Assembly (NCBI GenBank): GCA_964390645.1
Contig: CAYMLL010000055.1
Span: 1 to 30,060 of the forward strand
Source of the DNA: CAYMLL01 sp964390645
GTDB lineage: Bacteria; Planctomycetota; UBA8108
Direction: 5' to 3'
Length of the DNA: 30,060 bases
This document shows, one piece after another, positions 7,863 to 16,407 of this stretch. Within the stretch, counting starts at the first letter, position 1; the number at the start of each line of letters is the position of its first letter. The translations under genes were made by a program, and so were the position numbers. Under the pieces are notes generated by a model. It worked only from the letters and a program-made list of their open reading frames with translations, did no database searches and was not told where the DNA came from.

Positions 7863-9905
7863 ATGGCACGGGTCATGTCCAAATCTGACGATCCGGCCCT
7901 GGCGCTGGGGTATCGTCCCGGGCCGCGACCGCGCTCGTACAACATACTGGTCGTCGTCTGCGACGACCTCAGCGCCGGCCACCTCGGCACCTTCGGCTAC
8001 GAGCGGGACACGATGCCCGGGCTCGAGCGGCGCCTGCAGACCGGTACGCTGTTTCGCAACTGCCACTCTCCGGTCGGCTGGACGCTTCCGGCGTGCGCAT
8101 CGATCGTCACCGGCCAGCTGCCCGACGATCACGAGCTCTTCGACCACAACCGCAAGTTCCGCCGACCGAAGATCGGACACTATCTCGGCGAGGACTACGA
8201 GCGCTACGGGATCACCAACAACGGCAACGTCGTCTCCGACAGCATCTCCCGGGAGTATCTCGAAGCTCTGGGCTTCAAGCGGCGGCCGGCGAAGTGGCGC
8301 TTCTTCGGCTGGAACTCCGGCTTCGACCGTTACGACTGGGTTCACCGAGAGGATCACGCGCGTCCTTTCGAGCTCGCGCAGACGTTTCTCGAGGAGCGCC
8401 GCGATTCGAATTCTGCCCGGCCGTACTTTCTTTTCTTCCACTCGAATCTGGTCCACGACTACCACATGGACCGACCGGAGTACCTCGAGGTCCGGCAGTG
8501 GCTCGGCGAGGGAATTCACCCGGGTCTCAGGGCCGTCAAGGACGGCCCCGAGATCTGGGGCGACCCGCCGAGCGGGGTGACGTGGTCGCTTCAGAAGCGG
8601 CACATGGTCGCGAAGTACGACAGCGGCGTGCAGGCGTTTGATCGCCAGCTCGATTCTTTGCTGTCTCTCGTCGACTTCGAGAAGACGATCGTCGTCGTCA
8701 TGAGCGATCATGGCGAGGGCTTCCAACCCGAGCTCGGTCGCGTGCATCATTGCGGTCGCCTGCACGACGACCTGACGCACGTGCCGCTCGCGGTCTGGCT
8801 GCCGCCGGAGCTTCATGCGCGCCACAGGCCGCCCCGGAACGAGACCGCGTCTGCATCGACGATCGATGTCGTACCGACGATCTTGACCTTGCTCGGAGAT
8901 GCGGTCGGCGGCTTTCCCGGGCGTTTTCTCTTCGATCTACCTGTCCACCGTCGGCTCACCGGTGTCGACCGGGGCTACGTCTACTGGAACGAGGACTGTC
9001 AGCGGGAGAGCTACGACACCTGCAACATCGAGATCCGCAGCGAGACGACGTATCCACTGAAGACGATCACTGCGCGTCGCAACGACACGACGAAGGACTA
9101 CGCTTACAACCTCGCGTACGATCCGCTCGAGCATGACAATCTGCTCACGCCGGGTCGCGGAGCACTTCCCGCGTTCGAGCCGATCAGCTTCGTTATCGCC
9201 GTCAATGACGACGACGAGATGCGGCACAACTTTCTTGCCTCGCCGATCGCCAGGTCGCCGCACCATGAGATCCTCGTCGTGGACAATATCGGGAACTGTC
9301 GCTACGACAGCATTTCTCGGCTCTACAGCGAGGCCATGGAGGAGGTCGCGCACGACCTCGTTCTCTTCGTTCACCAGGATCTCTACCTCTCGCACGGCTG
9401 GGAGGAGCGCTTCTTCCGCGGGCTCTCGGAACTCGCGAAGAAGGACCCGGACTGGGGCGTCGTCGGACCTGTTGGTGCGCTGCCGGTGAGCCCCGGAGAG
9501 CCGAAAGAGCTGCGAGGTCACTGGTGTGACCCCAGCGGCTATCACCGCATGGGGCCCTTGCCTCACGAGGTGGAGTCGCTCGACGAGCAGCTTCTCGGTA
9601 TCCGGCGCGGGAGTGGCGTGCGTTTTGACGCGCAGCTGCCGGGCTTCCACTGCTATGGAATCGACCTCAGCCTTTCAGCCCGCGAGCTCGGCCGCAAGAG
9701 CCACGCGATCGACTGCTTCGCGTGGCACAAGTTCAAGGACTCGCAGGGCTACCTCGTCGAGCGGCGGGAGCGGTCGGAGAAGATCCAGCGTCGTTGGGGC
9801 GACGAGTTCATGAGGGAGTTCGCGCCGGGTGCGGAGTACGTCGAGCGCAAATGGAAGAAATACCTGCCCTTTCAGACGACGTCCTGGATCTGGGGCGTCG
9901 ACTGA
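7863..9905 (+). CDS. Sulfatase/alkaline-phosphatase superfamily enzyme fused to glycosyltransferase-like domain
   Basis: The product is 680 residues from the ATG at 7863. Other starts are GTG 7821 and ATG 7875, and none has a clear ribosome binding site. Residues 26-~400 are a sulfatase-type domain: metal-binding Asp34/Asp35 in VVVCDDLSAGHLG, Asp282-His283 in MSDHGEGF, and a later THVPLAVWLPP. The nucleophile motif reads WTLPACASIVTG, so Thr74 sits where classical sulfatases have Cys or Ser, and Cys78 replaces the motif's Arg. A formylglycine sulfatase is therefore unlikely. A Thr-nucleophile hydrolase or phospho-group transferase is more plausible. Residues ~438-680 (FVIAVNDDDE, LVLFVHQDLYLSHGWEERF, LPGFHCYGIDLSL) resemble the Glyco_tranf_2_5 family of capsule-type glycosyltransferases. 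There is no signal peptide or membrane segment. Its end overlaps the sulfotransferase gene, which suggests joint action on a surface glycan. Confidence 0.82.
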   Translation: MARVMSKSDDPALALGYRPGPRPRSYNILVVVCDDLSAGHLGTFGYERDTMPGLERRLQTGTLFRNCHSPVGWTLPACASIVTGQLPDDHELFDHNRKFRRPKIGHYLGEDYERYGITNNGNVVSDSISREYLEALGFKRRPAKWRFFGWNSGFDRYDWVHREDHARPFELAQTFLEERRDSNSARPYFLFFHSNLVHDYHMDRPEYLEVRQWLGEGIHPGLRAVKDGPEIWGDPPSGVTWSLQKRHMVAKYDSGVQAFDRQLDSLLSLVDFEKTIVVVMSDHGEGFQPELGRVHHCGRLHDDLTHVPLAVWLPPELHARHRPPRNETASASTIDVVPTILTLLGDAVGGFPGRFLFDLPVHRRLTGVDRGYVYWNEDCQRESYDTCNIEIRSETTYPLKTITARRNDTTKDYAYNLAYDPLEHDNLLTPGRGALPAFEPISFVIAVNDDDEMRHNFLASPIARSPHHEILVVDNIGNCRYDSISRLYSEAMEEVAHDLVLFVHQDLYLSHGWEERFFRGLSELAKKDPDWGVVGPVGALPVSPGEPKELRGHWCDPSGYHRMGPLPHEVESLDEQLLGIRRGSGVRFDAQLPGFHCYGIDLSLSARELGRKSHAIDCFAWHKFKDSQGYLVERRERSEKIQRRWGDEFMREFAPGAEYVERKWKKYLPFQTTSWIWGVD

Positions 9906-10699
9906 TCCCATCGCCGGTCTTCATCGTCGGCTGTGCGCGATCGGGCACGTCGATTTTCGGAGAGGCTCTCGCGGCGCATCCCGGGATCACGTATCTCTTC
10001 GAGCTCAGCCCGATGTGGAGCGGTCTGGTCGGGGAGCGCGAGGACCATCGTCTCGACGCGACGCACGCCGGTGACGATGTCGCACGTCGTGTCTACGAGG
10101 GGTTCACCGAAGCGTCGTCGCCGGCGCCTGTCGCCGTGCTCGTCGAGAAGAACCCGAAGCACGTTCTGCGGATGCCCTTTCTCGACAGGATTTTTCCGTG
10201 GGCGCGTTATCTCCACATCGTACGCGACGGTCGAGACGTTACCGCTTCGCTGATGTTCCGCAATCGGGGCGAGCGCTGGGGACATCTCGAGATTCCGGGC
10301 TGGCGCGAGCTGCTGGCGAGGCACCCTCGCGAGAATCACGTTCGCTGTGCGCACCAGTGGCGAGATTCCGTGACGATCGCGCGGCAGGACGGTAGCCGCC
10401 TCGGTGACCGCTACCTCGAGGTGAGCTACGAGAGGCTCGTGCGCGACCCTGGCGTCGAGGTGCCGCGGGCGCTCGGGTTCATCGGTCTCGCGGTCACGGA
10501 CGAGGTCCGGGAGTTCTGGACGAAGATCCGGGACGAGACGCGAGGCTCGTACCACGCCCGCAAGCAGGTGCGTCACTACGTGGAGAACCACAGCCGCCGC
10601 ATCGGCCGCTTCCGGGAGAACCTCACGCCCGGGCAGCAGCGAGACGTCGAGGGCATCTGCCAGGAGCTTCTCGTGGAACTCGGCTACGAGACGGCCTGA
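9851..10699 (+). CDS. PAPS-dependent sulfotransferase family protein
   Basis: The product is 282 residues from the ATG at 9851, which overlaps the upstream gene by 55 bases. The open frame continues back to 9722, but that stretch is Gly/Arg/Ala-rich and reads as a shadow of the upstream frame. The 5'-phosphosulfate-binding loop is visible as VGCARSGTS (residues 26-34). The 3'-phosphate-binding segment is IVRDGRDVTASLMFRNRG (RDGRD at 125-129), and EKNPKH lies between them, as in bacterial Sulfotransfer_3 members. Such enzymes move sulfate from PAPS to hydroxyl or amino groups of glycans or small molecules in the cytoplasm. The overlap with a sulfatase-like/glycosyltransferase gene suggests a glycan acceptor, but the acceptor is not determinable from sequence. 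Confidence 0.85.
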   Translation: MEEIPALSDDVLDLGRRLIPSPVFIVGCARSGTSIFGEALAAHPGITYLFELSPMWSGLVGEREDHRLDATHAGDDVARRVYEGFTEASSPAPVAVLVEKNPKHVLRMPFLDRIFPWARYLHIVRDGRDVTASLMFRNRGERWGHLEIPGWRELLARHPRENHVRCAHQWRDSVTIARQDGSRLGDRYLEVSYERLVRDPGVEVPRALGFIGLAVTDEVREFWTKIRDETRGSYHARKQVRHYVENHSRRIGRFRENLTPGQQRDVEGICQELLVELGYETA

Positions 10700-10741
10700 G
10701 GAGATCTTCGCCACGCCGAGTCAGCCGGGCCACGATCCTTG

Positions 10742-10760
10742 CAGGGCGGGCTCCGCCCTG
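10742..10760. terminator. GC hairpin between convergent genes (possible terminator)
   Basis: CAGGGCGG and CCGCCCTG form a perfect 8-bp stem with a 3-base loop (GCT). It is placed 42 bases after the sulfotransferase stop and 77 bases after the sodN stop on the other strand. There is no T-run on either side, so intrinsic termination is not assured. Position and symmetry suit a bidirectional stop or an mRNA 3'-end stabiliser. Confidence 0.4.
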
Positions 10761-10837
10761 GCGGCTTCTGCCGTCGAGCGTCTCCGGGGCCGTTCTGCCG
10801 TTGCCCGGGGGGCGTCGGAATCCTCCGTTCCGGGATC

Positions 10838-11344
10838 CTACTTTCCCTGGGGATGATGTTCCTGGATGTGCTTCAGGTCCGCCTCGCTGAAGTAGAGCGA
10901 CGACAGCTTCTTGACGCCGGCGCGAAGCTGCTGGACGTGCGCGAGGTCGGTCGTCTGCTTCGCCTTCATCGCGTGAACCAAGAGGCCGTGGAGAGTCGTC
11001 AGCTGCGTGACGTATTTCCCGTAGGCATCGCCATCGGCCGGCGTCTTCGGCTTGATGCGCTGAGTCATGAAATACTGCGTGACGATGTGCTGGATCTTGT
11101 CGCAGTGGGCTTCCTTGTTGCTCACCCACCGCACGACCTGGTTGACGTTGATCGGATCCTCCTGCGGCAGCGCGACGACCTGCTTCATCGACTTCTCGAC
11201 CGTCGCGATGTCCTCGAAGAGAAGGGTGATGCGGGCGACGTCGCCGTAGATGCCGCAAGGGATCTCGCAGTGCGACCTCACCGAGCTCTCCTGAGAGAGA
11301 AACAGCAGCAATGCCAGCGTCGTGACGAGCAGCGAACGTTTCAT
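10838..11344 (-). CDS. sodN: Nickel superoxide dismutase with N-terminal export signal
   Basis: The product is 168 residues from the ATG at 11344, with AAGGA nine bases upstream. The open frame extends to 11431, but that part lacks a start signal. Residues 1-24 form a signal peptide (MKRSLLVTTLALLLFLSQ to SVRS). The mature chain would begin HCEIPCGIYGD, the Ni-binding hook: His25 (mature His1), Cys26 and Cys30 (mature Cys2 and Cys6) and Tyr33 are all present. Downstream, EKSMKQVV, AHCDKIQHIVTQYFMTQRIKP and a helical remainder match the four-helix Ni-SOD fold. It converts superoxide to H2O2 and O2. In Streptomyces the leader is removed by the peptidase SodX. Here cleavage by signal peptidase at Ser-His would itself expose His1, pointing to a periplasmic or secreted enzyme. 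No sodX-like gene is nearby. It lies downstream of, and on the same strand as, the efflux cassette, but 119 bp separate it from the last gene there. Confidence 0.93.
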   Translation of the reverse strand: MKRSLLVTTLALLLFLSQESSVRSHCEIPCGIYGDVARITLLFEDIATVEKSMKQVVALPQEDPINVNQVVRWVSNKEAHCDKIQHIVTQYFMTQRIKPKTPADGDAYGKYVTQLTTLHGLLVHAMKAKQTTDLAHVQQLRAGVKKLSSLYFSEADLKHIQEHHPQGK

Positions 11345-11463
11345 GATGGGTCTTCCTTGTCGGTGTCCAGTGGCTCCCACGGTCTTCAGACGGTGAGCGC
11401 CCAGTGTCTCAGATTCCCGGCTCGAGGCCACGTCTATTCGTCGAGATCCAGTCGTGGCGGTGT

Positions 11464-11964
11464 TCAGAACGGACGCTTGCCATCGATCGTCTGGTAGCTG
11501 GCGCTGACGATCTGCCAGCCGTCATCCCCGTTCTCGAATCGCGCCACGACGGAGATCTCCCAGACCGACCTCGTCTTCTTGCGCGTGCTGGAGAGTCGCG
11601 CGAGCAGGCGCACCTCGGCGCTTCGCTCGTCGTCGTCGATCTCGACCTGGATCTGCTCATCGGGCACCTCGAGCGACATCGCGAAGCGTCGCGTCGTCGG
11701 GTCGCGCGAGGTCAGCACGAAGCCGCGAAGATAGCCCTGCACCTCGACTTTGGACGCCAGTCTGCGACCCCCGGAAGCCAGCACCTCGAAGTCATCGCGC
11801 AGGACGGCGGTGGCGTCGCCGACGTCGGGCGTGTTGAAACCCGCGACCATTTCGGCGATCTCGTGCCGGATCCGCGTCTCGGCGGAGACGAAGAGCGTGG
11901 AGATCCAGTATGCGGTGGGCAGCAGAGCCGCGAGGGCGAGTGCGATGTTGCGAGGATTCTTCAT
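11464..11964 (-). CDS. Membrane-anchored NTF2/SnoaL-like protein of unknown function
   Basis: The product is 166 residues from the ATG at 11964. A TTG at 11988 is possible but would overlap the pump gene. Residues 5-24 (NIALALAALLPTAYWISTLF) form a membrane anchor or signal segment. The remainder has the pattern of a small alpha+beta NTF2/SnoaL-like fold: a helix IRHEIAEMVAGFNTPDVG, then DATAVLRDDFEVLASGG, and strands ending GDDGWQIVSASYQTIDGK. No catalytic residues can be assigned. It begins 10 bases after the RND pump stop, so it is probably the last gene of the tetR-OMF-MFP-RND transcription unit. It may be an accessory envelope protein of the pump, but that is inference from position only. 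Confidence 0.7.
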   Translation of the reverse strand: MKNPRNIALALAALLPTAYWISTLFVSAETRIRHEIAEMVAGFNTPDVGDATAVLRDDFEVLASGGRRLASKVEVQGYLRGFVLTSRDPTTRRFAMSLEVPDEQIQVEIDDDERSAEVRLLARLSSTRKKTRSVWEISVVARFENGDDGWQIVSASYQTIDGKRPF

Positions 11965-11974
11965 CCATACTGGC

Positions 11975-14900
11975 TCACGAGTCGTCAACGTTCAGGGCGT
12001 GGACGGGTTTGCCGCTGACGTCCTGGAGCGAGGCGTAGATCGTTGGCACGAGAAGGAGGGTGATCACGGTCCCGAAGAGCACGCCGAACCCCAGAGATAC
12101 GGCCATCGGGATCAGGAATCGGGCCTGCATGCTTCTCTCCAGGAGGAGCGGTGTCAACCCCGCGAAGGTGGTCAAAGAGGTCAGCAGGATCGGGCGGAAT
12201 CGCGCGACACCGGAGTTGCGGACGGCCTCGAACAGCGGCTTCCCGGTGCGGCGCGCGCGGTTGATGAAGTCGACCATCACGAGGCTGTCGTTGACGATCA
12301 CTCCGGTGAGCGCGACGAAGCCGAAGGTCGACAGCATCGTCAGGCTCAGCCCGAGGAGGATGTGTCCCCAGACCGCCCCGGCGATGCCGAAGGGAATCGC
12401 GCTCATCACGATCAGCGGCTGCAGGTACGATCGGAACGGGATCGCGAGGAGTGTGTAGACCAGGACGAGCGCGAGAAGTAGCCCTCGCGAGAGGCCGCGC
12501 ATCGTCTCGAGCTGCTCCCGCTGCTCGCCCTCCATCGAGTAGTCCAGTCCCGGGTGCTCGGTGCGCAATCGCGGCAGGATCGTGTCGTTCAGGCGAGCGT
12601 TGATCTCGTTGGCGTTCGCGATCGTCGCGTCGACGTCAGCGGTGACGTTGATCACGCGTCGTCGCTCGGCCCGCTGGATCGCCGCGTAGGCGCGCCCGTG
12701 CTCGACGGCCGCGACGCTGAGGAAGGGGAGCTCCGCGCCGCCGGCGGTGCGCACGCGCATGTTCTCGACATCGCCGAGCGATCGCCGCTCGTCGCGCGGA
12801 TAGCGCACCATCACCTTCACCTCGTCACGGCCGCGCTGAACGCGCTGCACCTCTTCGCCGTAGAAACCCTGACGCACCTGATGTGCGAGGTCGGCATGCG
12901 CCAGCCCGAGATGTTCGACATCATCACGCAGCGTGAGCTTCATCTCGTGCTTGCCCGCCCGGAACGAGTCGGTGATGTCCTGCACGCCGGCGATCCCGGC
13001 GAGCTCCTTCTGGAGCGCCGCGGCTGCCGTGCGCAGCTTTCGGGGGTCGGTCGCCGTCAGCTGCACGTTGATCGGCTCGCCCGCGGAGAACAGCGACGCG
13101 GAATACGAGACCTCGGTCGCGTCGGGAATCGGTCCGGTCAGCTCGCGCCATCGACGAACGATCTCGGTGCTGGTGATGGGACGATCCTCCGAGCTCCGCA
13201 GCTCCATCGTCACCTCGCCGAGGTGCGAGCCCGAGAAGCTCTCGCTGTTGCCCCGTCGCTGGTTCTGCGACTCGCGGTAGGGCTGCACTCCGACGGAGCT
13301 CTGTGTGTGGCGGAAGATGCTGTCGTGCTGCGTGCCGAACTCGGCGTCGATCATCTCACGCAGGGTCTCTGCGGCCCCCTCGAGCCGCCGAACCGCGTCC
13401 TCGGTGATCTCGATCGAGGTTCCCTCGGGCATCGACACGGTGGCGACCACCGCGTCCGCGTCGACTTTCGGGAAGAACTCGCGCTTGATGTGCCCGCCGA
13501 TGAAGAGGCCGGCGGTGATCAGCAGGCCGGACAGACCTGCGGCGAGAGTCAGCCAGCGCCAGCGCAGGCATCGCTCGAGGCACGGCCGGTACACGCGGTC
13601 GATCGTCCACTGGAGCGCACCATCGACGCACGACTGGACGATCTCCCAGTAGCGAACCGCGAAGAAGCGCCTCTGCTTCGGCGAAGGGACGTGAGAGAGA
13701 TGGTGCGGCAGGATGAAGAGTGACTCGAGCAGCGAGAAGAAGAGCGCCGAGACGACGACGGCCGGCACGACGGCCATGACCTTTCCCATGGTCCCGGGAA
13801 TGCCCAGCAGGACGGAGAACACCGCGACTGTCGTCAGGACCGCGAAAACCACCGGAGTTGCGACCTCCATCGTGCCGCTGACCGCGGCCTTCGGGCCTGT
13901 GAAGCCTCGCTGCTGGTGCGTGTAGATGTTCTCCCCGACGATGATCGCGTCGTCGACCACGATGCCGAGGACGACGATGAAGGCAAAGAGGGAGATGACG
14001 TTCACCGACAGGTCGAAGGCCGGCAGCAGCCAGATCGCGCCGAAGAACGAGATCGGGATCCCCAGCGCCACCCAGAACGCGAGGCGGAGCTTGAGGAAGA
14101 GGGCCAGGGTCGCGAACACCAGCACGAGACCCATTCGGCCGTTGTGCAGCAGCAGGTCGAGTCGACCGCGCAGCACCTTCGCGTCGTCCTGCCACGTTGT
14201 CAGGTGGAGGCCCTCGGGAAAGCGGTGCCGCGCGATCTCGACGTAGTCGCGCACCTTTCGGGAGATCTCGAGGGCGCTCTGATCACCGACGCGAAAGACG
14301 CCGATGACGAGCGCCGGTTCGCCGTCGAAGCGGGTCCACTGGTCCGACTCCTCGAAGCCGTCGCGGACCGTCGCGACGTCGTCGAGGCGTATTCGCGTGC
14401 CGTCGCGAAACGCGCGAACGGTGATCGCCTCGAACTCCTCGCCGCGGTAGCGTTGCCCCCTGGCGCGAACGAGAATCTCGCCTCCGGTCGTGTCAACCGA
14501 GCCGCCCGGTCGATCGACAGAGGTCTTGCGGACCGCGCGAGCGACCTCGTCGAAGGTGAGCCCGTACCGCCGTAGCGAGGCCTCGGAGACCTCGATCGAG
14601 ATCTCGAAGGGGCGCGAGTTGGTGAACTCGACGAGGCTGATGCCATCGATCGCGGCGAGATCGTCTCGCACGCGCTCGGCCGCGTTGCGCAGCATGCGCT
14701 CATCGACCTGGCCGTGCACCGCGACGTCGATCACCTGCCGTCGCATGATGACCTCCTGGACGACGGGTCTCTCGGTCTCCTCCGGGAAGGTGTCGATGGT
14801 GTCGACACGAGCCTTCACCTGATCGAGCAGATGGCGGACGTCGGCGCTCTCGGCGGCCTTGATCAGCACGGTACCCATGCCCTCGCGCGCCGTCGACTCC

Positions 14901-15142
14901 AGGCGCTTGATGTCGGGAAGACCCTGCACCGCCTCCTCGACGCGCACGCAGACACTCTCCTCGACCTCCTCCGGCGTCGCACCGAGATACGCGACCGACA
15001 CCATGATCGAGTCCGACGAAAACTCCGGAAAGACCTCCTCTTTCAGCGTCGGCACGGTCATCAGTCCACCGACGATGATCAGGAACATCAGGAGGTTGGC
15101 CGCGACGCCGTTGCGGGCGAACCACTCGACCAGGCGCGTCAT
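11975..15142 (-). CDS. RND-family efflux transporter, inner-membrane pump subunit (AcrB/MexB-like)
   Basis: The product is 1,055 residues, normal for the HAE-RND family (~1,030-1,050). The start is RLVEWFARNGVAANLLMFLI (TM1). The first periplasmic loop follows (FPEFSSDSIMVSVAYLGATP), then TM2-TM7 with the proton-relay pair Asp397-Asp398 in GIVVDDAIIVGENIY (TM4). The second periplasmic half and TM8-TM12 follow (LSTFGFVALTGVIVNDSLVMVDFINRARRTGK). The ATG overlaps the adaptor's stop by 4 bases (15139-15142), so translation is coupled. It works with the adaptor and the outer-membrane factor encoded just upstream to expel compounds from the inner membrane and periplasm using the proton gradient. 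Substrates cannot be predicted. The sequence is nearer to multidrug or lipid exporters than to CusA-type metal pumps, because no Met-rich metal path is evident. Confidence 0.95.
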   Translation of the reverse strand: MTRLVEWFARNGVAANLLMFLIIVGGLMTVPTLKEEVFPEFSSDSIMVSVAYLGATPEEVEESVCVRVEEAVQGLPDIKRLESTAREGMGTVLIKAAESADVRHLLDQVKARVDTIDTFPEETERPVVQEVIMRRQVIDVAVHGQVDERMLRNAAERVRDDLAAIDGISLVEFTNSRPFEISIEVSEASLRRYGLTFDEVARAVRKTSVDRPGGSVDTTGGEILVRARGQRYRGEEFEAITVRAFRDGTRIRLDDVATVRDGFEESDQWTRFDGEPALVIGVFRVGDQSALEISRKVRDYVEIARHRFPEGLHLTTWQDDAKVLRGRLDLLLHNGRMGLVLVFATLALFLKLRLAFWVALGIPISFFGAIWLLPAFDLSVNVISLFAFIVVLGIVVDDAIIVGENIYTHQQRGFTGPKAAVSGTMEVATPVVFAVLTTVAVFSVLLGIPGTMGKVMAVVPAVVVSALFFSLLESLFILPHHLSHVPSPKQRRFFAVRYWEIVQSCVDGALQWTIDRVYRPCLERCLRWRWLTLAAGLSGLLITAGLFIGGHIKREFFPKVDADAVVATVSMPEGTSIEITEDAVRRLEGAAETLREMIDAEFGTQHDSIFRHTQSSVGVQPYRESQNQRRGNSESFSGSHLGEVTMELRSSEDRPITSTEIVRRWRELTGPIPDATEVSYSASLFSAGEPINVQLTATDPRKLRTAAAALQKELAGIAGVQDITDSFRAGKHEMKLTLRDDVEHLGLAHADLAHQVRQGFYGEEVQRVQRGRDEVKVMVRYPRDERRSLGDVENMRVRTAGGAELPFLSVAAVEHGRAYAAIQRAERRRVINVTADVDATIANANEINARLNDTILPRLRTEHPGLDYSMEGEQREQLETMRGLSRGLLLALVLVYTLLAIPFRSYLQPLIVMSAIPFGIAGAVWGHILLGLSLTMLSTFGFVALTGVIVNDSLVMVDFINRARRTGKPLFEAVRNSGVARFRPILLTSLTTFAGLTPLLLERSMQARFLIPMAVSLGFGVLFGTVITLLLVPTIYASLQDVSGKPVHALNVDDS

Positions 15143-16407
15143 CTTCCGGTCGACTCCTCGGCGATTCGTACGCTCATGCCGTCGGTGAAGATCTCCAGCG
15201 GCGAGATGCAGAGTCGATCGCCCTCGGTGATCTCCGAGCCATCGAGCTTGACGACCACGTCACTTCCGTGACGTCGCACGACTTCGACCCGGCGCAGTCG
15301 CAGCCACCAGCGCTGGTCACCACTCGTGGCGTCGTTGCTCTCGATGGCCTCGGAGCTGTCGATCTTCTCGACGATCAGCACCCGGTTCTCACCGCGCAGC
15401 GCGTGACGCGGCAGCACCGCGACGTTGTGCAGGTCCTTGCCGAGAATCTCGGCCTGGACGAAGAGCCCGACCGCCAGCGGCGGAACGTCGGGCTCGCGAC
15501 GACCGTAAGGATCCTCGACGCGCGCGATCGCGTGGACCATGCGGCTACGGGGCGATATCTCCCCTTCGGTACGTACGATGCGTCCTTTCCACGGACCGCG
15601 TGTTCGCCCTGCGAAGCGTGCGGTGAGGGAAACCTCCGGGCCGATGTCGTCGGAGGCCTGCGTCTCGCCGCGATACGCGAGCGGCAGCGAGAGGAACGGG
15701 AGCTCGCGATCCGCGATGGGCAGCCGCACCTCGACGTAGTCGATCGCGTAGATGCGTGCGAGCGTCGAGCCGGTGCGTACGTAGTCGCCGAAGTCGGCGA
15801 GGACCTCGCGGATGCGTCCGGCGTAGGGGGCCTTGATCTCGGTGCGCTCGAGGTCCAGGTCCGCACGATCGAGCGCTGCTTCGGCCGCGGCGAGCGCCGC
15901 GCGGGCCTCCGCCAGCTGGGGCTCACGCAGCAGGAGCGGAGACGGCTTCTCCGGGCTCTCGGGGGAGCCTCCGAGCGTCTTGCCGAGGGCCTCCCACTCC
16001 CGCCGTGCGATGTCCGCCTCCTCGAGCTCCCGCGCCAGACGTACCCTGGCGCGAGCGATCTCCGAGACGACGTTCGCTTTCGCGAGCTCGTAGTCGCGGC
16101 TGTCGATGCGCAGCAGCGGCTCGTCCTTCTCGAAGAAGCCGCCGTTTGCCCACGAGTCGTTCGTCCACACGATCGCGCCCTGGACCTGCGGGAGGATCGT
16201 GCCCGAGACGCGCGGAGCGACCGTTCCCTGCGACTCGACCTGCAGCCGCACGTCCTCGCGCACGACCTCGATGACTCGCACCAGGGGAATCGCACGTTGG
16301 GGGACGCGCGTCGCGATCTCGGACCTGGCGCGGATCAGGGCGACGGTGGTAGCGACTCCGGCGGCCAGAACGAGTACGGGGAGCGTGATCTTCAGGACGG
16401 TATTCAT
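15139..16407 (-). CDS. RND efflux periplasmic adaptor subunit (membrane fusion protein)
   Basis: The product is 422 residues. Residues 6-25 form an N-terminal membrane anchor (no lipobox Cys). A beta-barrel/lipoyl half follows (VSGTILPQVQGAIVWTNDSW, FEKDEPLLRIDSRDYELAKA). Next comes a long alpha-helical hairpin (~110-200, heptad-like EIARARVRLARELEEADIAR and AEARAALAAAEAALDRADLD), and then the returning lipoyl strand LERTEIKAPYAGRIREVLADFGDYV. The membrane-proximal domain closes the protein with RVEVVRRHGSDVVVKLDG and LCISPLEIFTDGMSV. It bridges pump and outer-membrane channel in the periplasm. The ATG overlaps the outer-membrane factor stop by 4 bases, and its own stop overlaps the pump start by 4 bases. 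The product is therefore expected at a fixed ratio to its partners. Confidence 0.93.
   Translation of the reverse strand: MNTVLKITLPVLVLAAGVATTVALIRARSEIATRVPQRAIPLVRVIEVVREDVRLQVESQGTVAPRVSGTILPQVQGAIVWTNDSWANGGFFEKDEPLLRIDSRDYELAKANVVSEIARARVRLARELEEADIARREWEALGKTLGGSPESPEKPSPLLLREPQLAEARAALAAAEAALDRADLDLERTEIKAPYAGRIREVLADFGDYVRTGSTLARIYAIDYVEVRLPIADRELPFLSLPLAYRGETQASDDIGPEVSLTARFAGRTRGPWKGRIVRTEGEISPRSRMVHAIARVEDPYGRREPDVPPLAVGLFVQAEILGKDLHNVAVLPRHALRGENRVLIVEKIDSSEAIESNDATSGDQRWWLRLRRVEVVRRHGSDVVVKLDGSEITEGDRLCISPLEIFTDGMSVRIAEESTGR

Noticed and set aside
9722..9850. Upstream start for the sulfotransferase
   Set aside because: The extra residues are a frame shadow of the glycosyltransferase end, and the family begins shortly before the PAPS loop.
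12554..13723. 389-residue plus-strand frame antisense to the RND pump
   Set aside because: Its composition is that of a mirror frame of the pump, and no start signal or family is visible.
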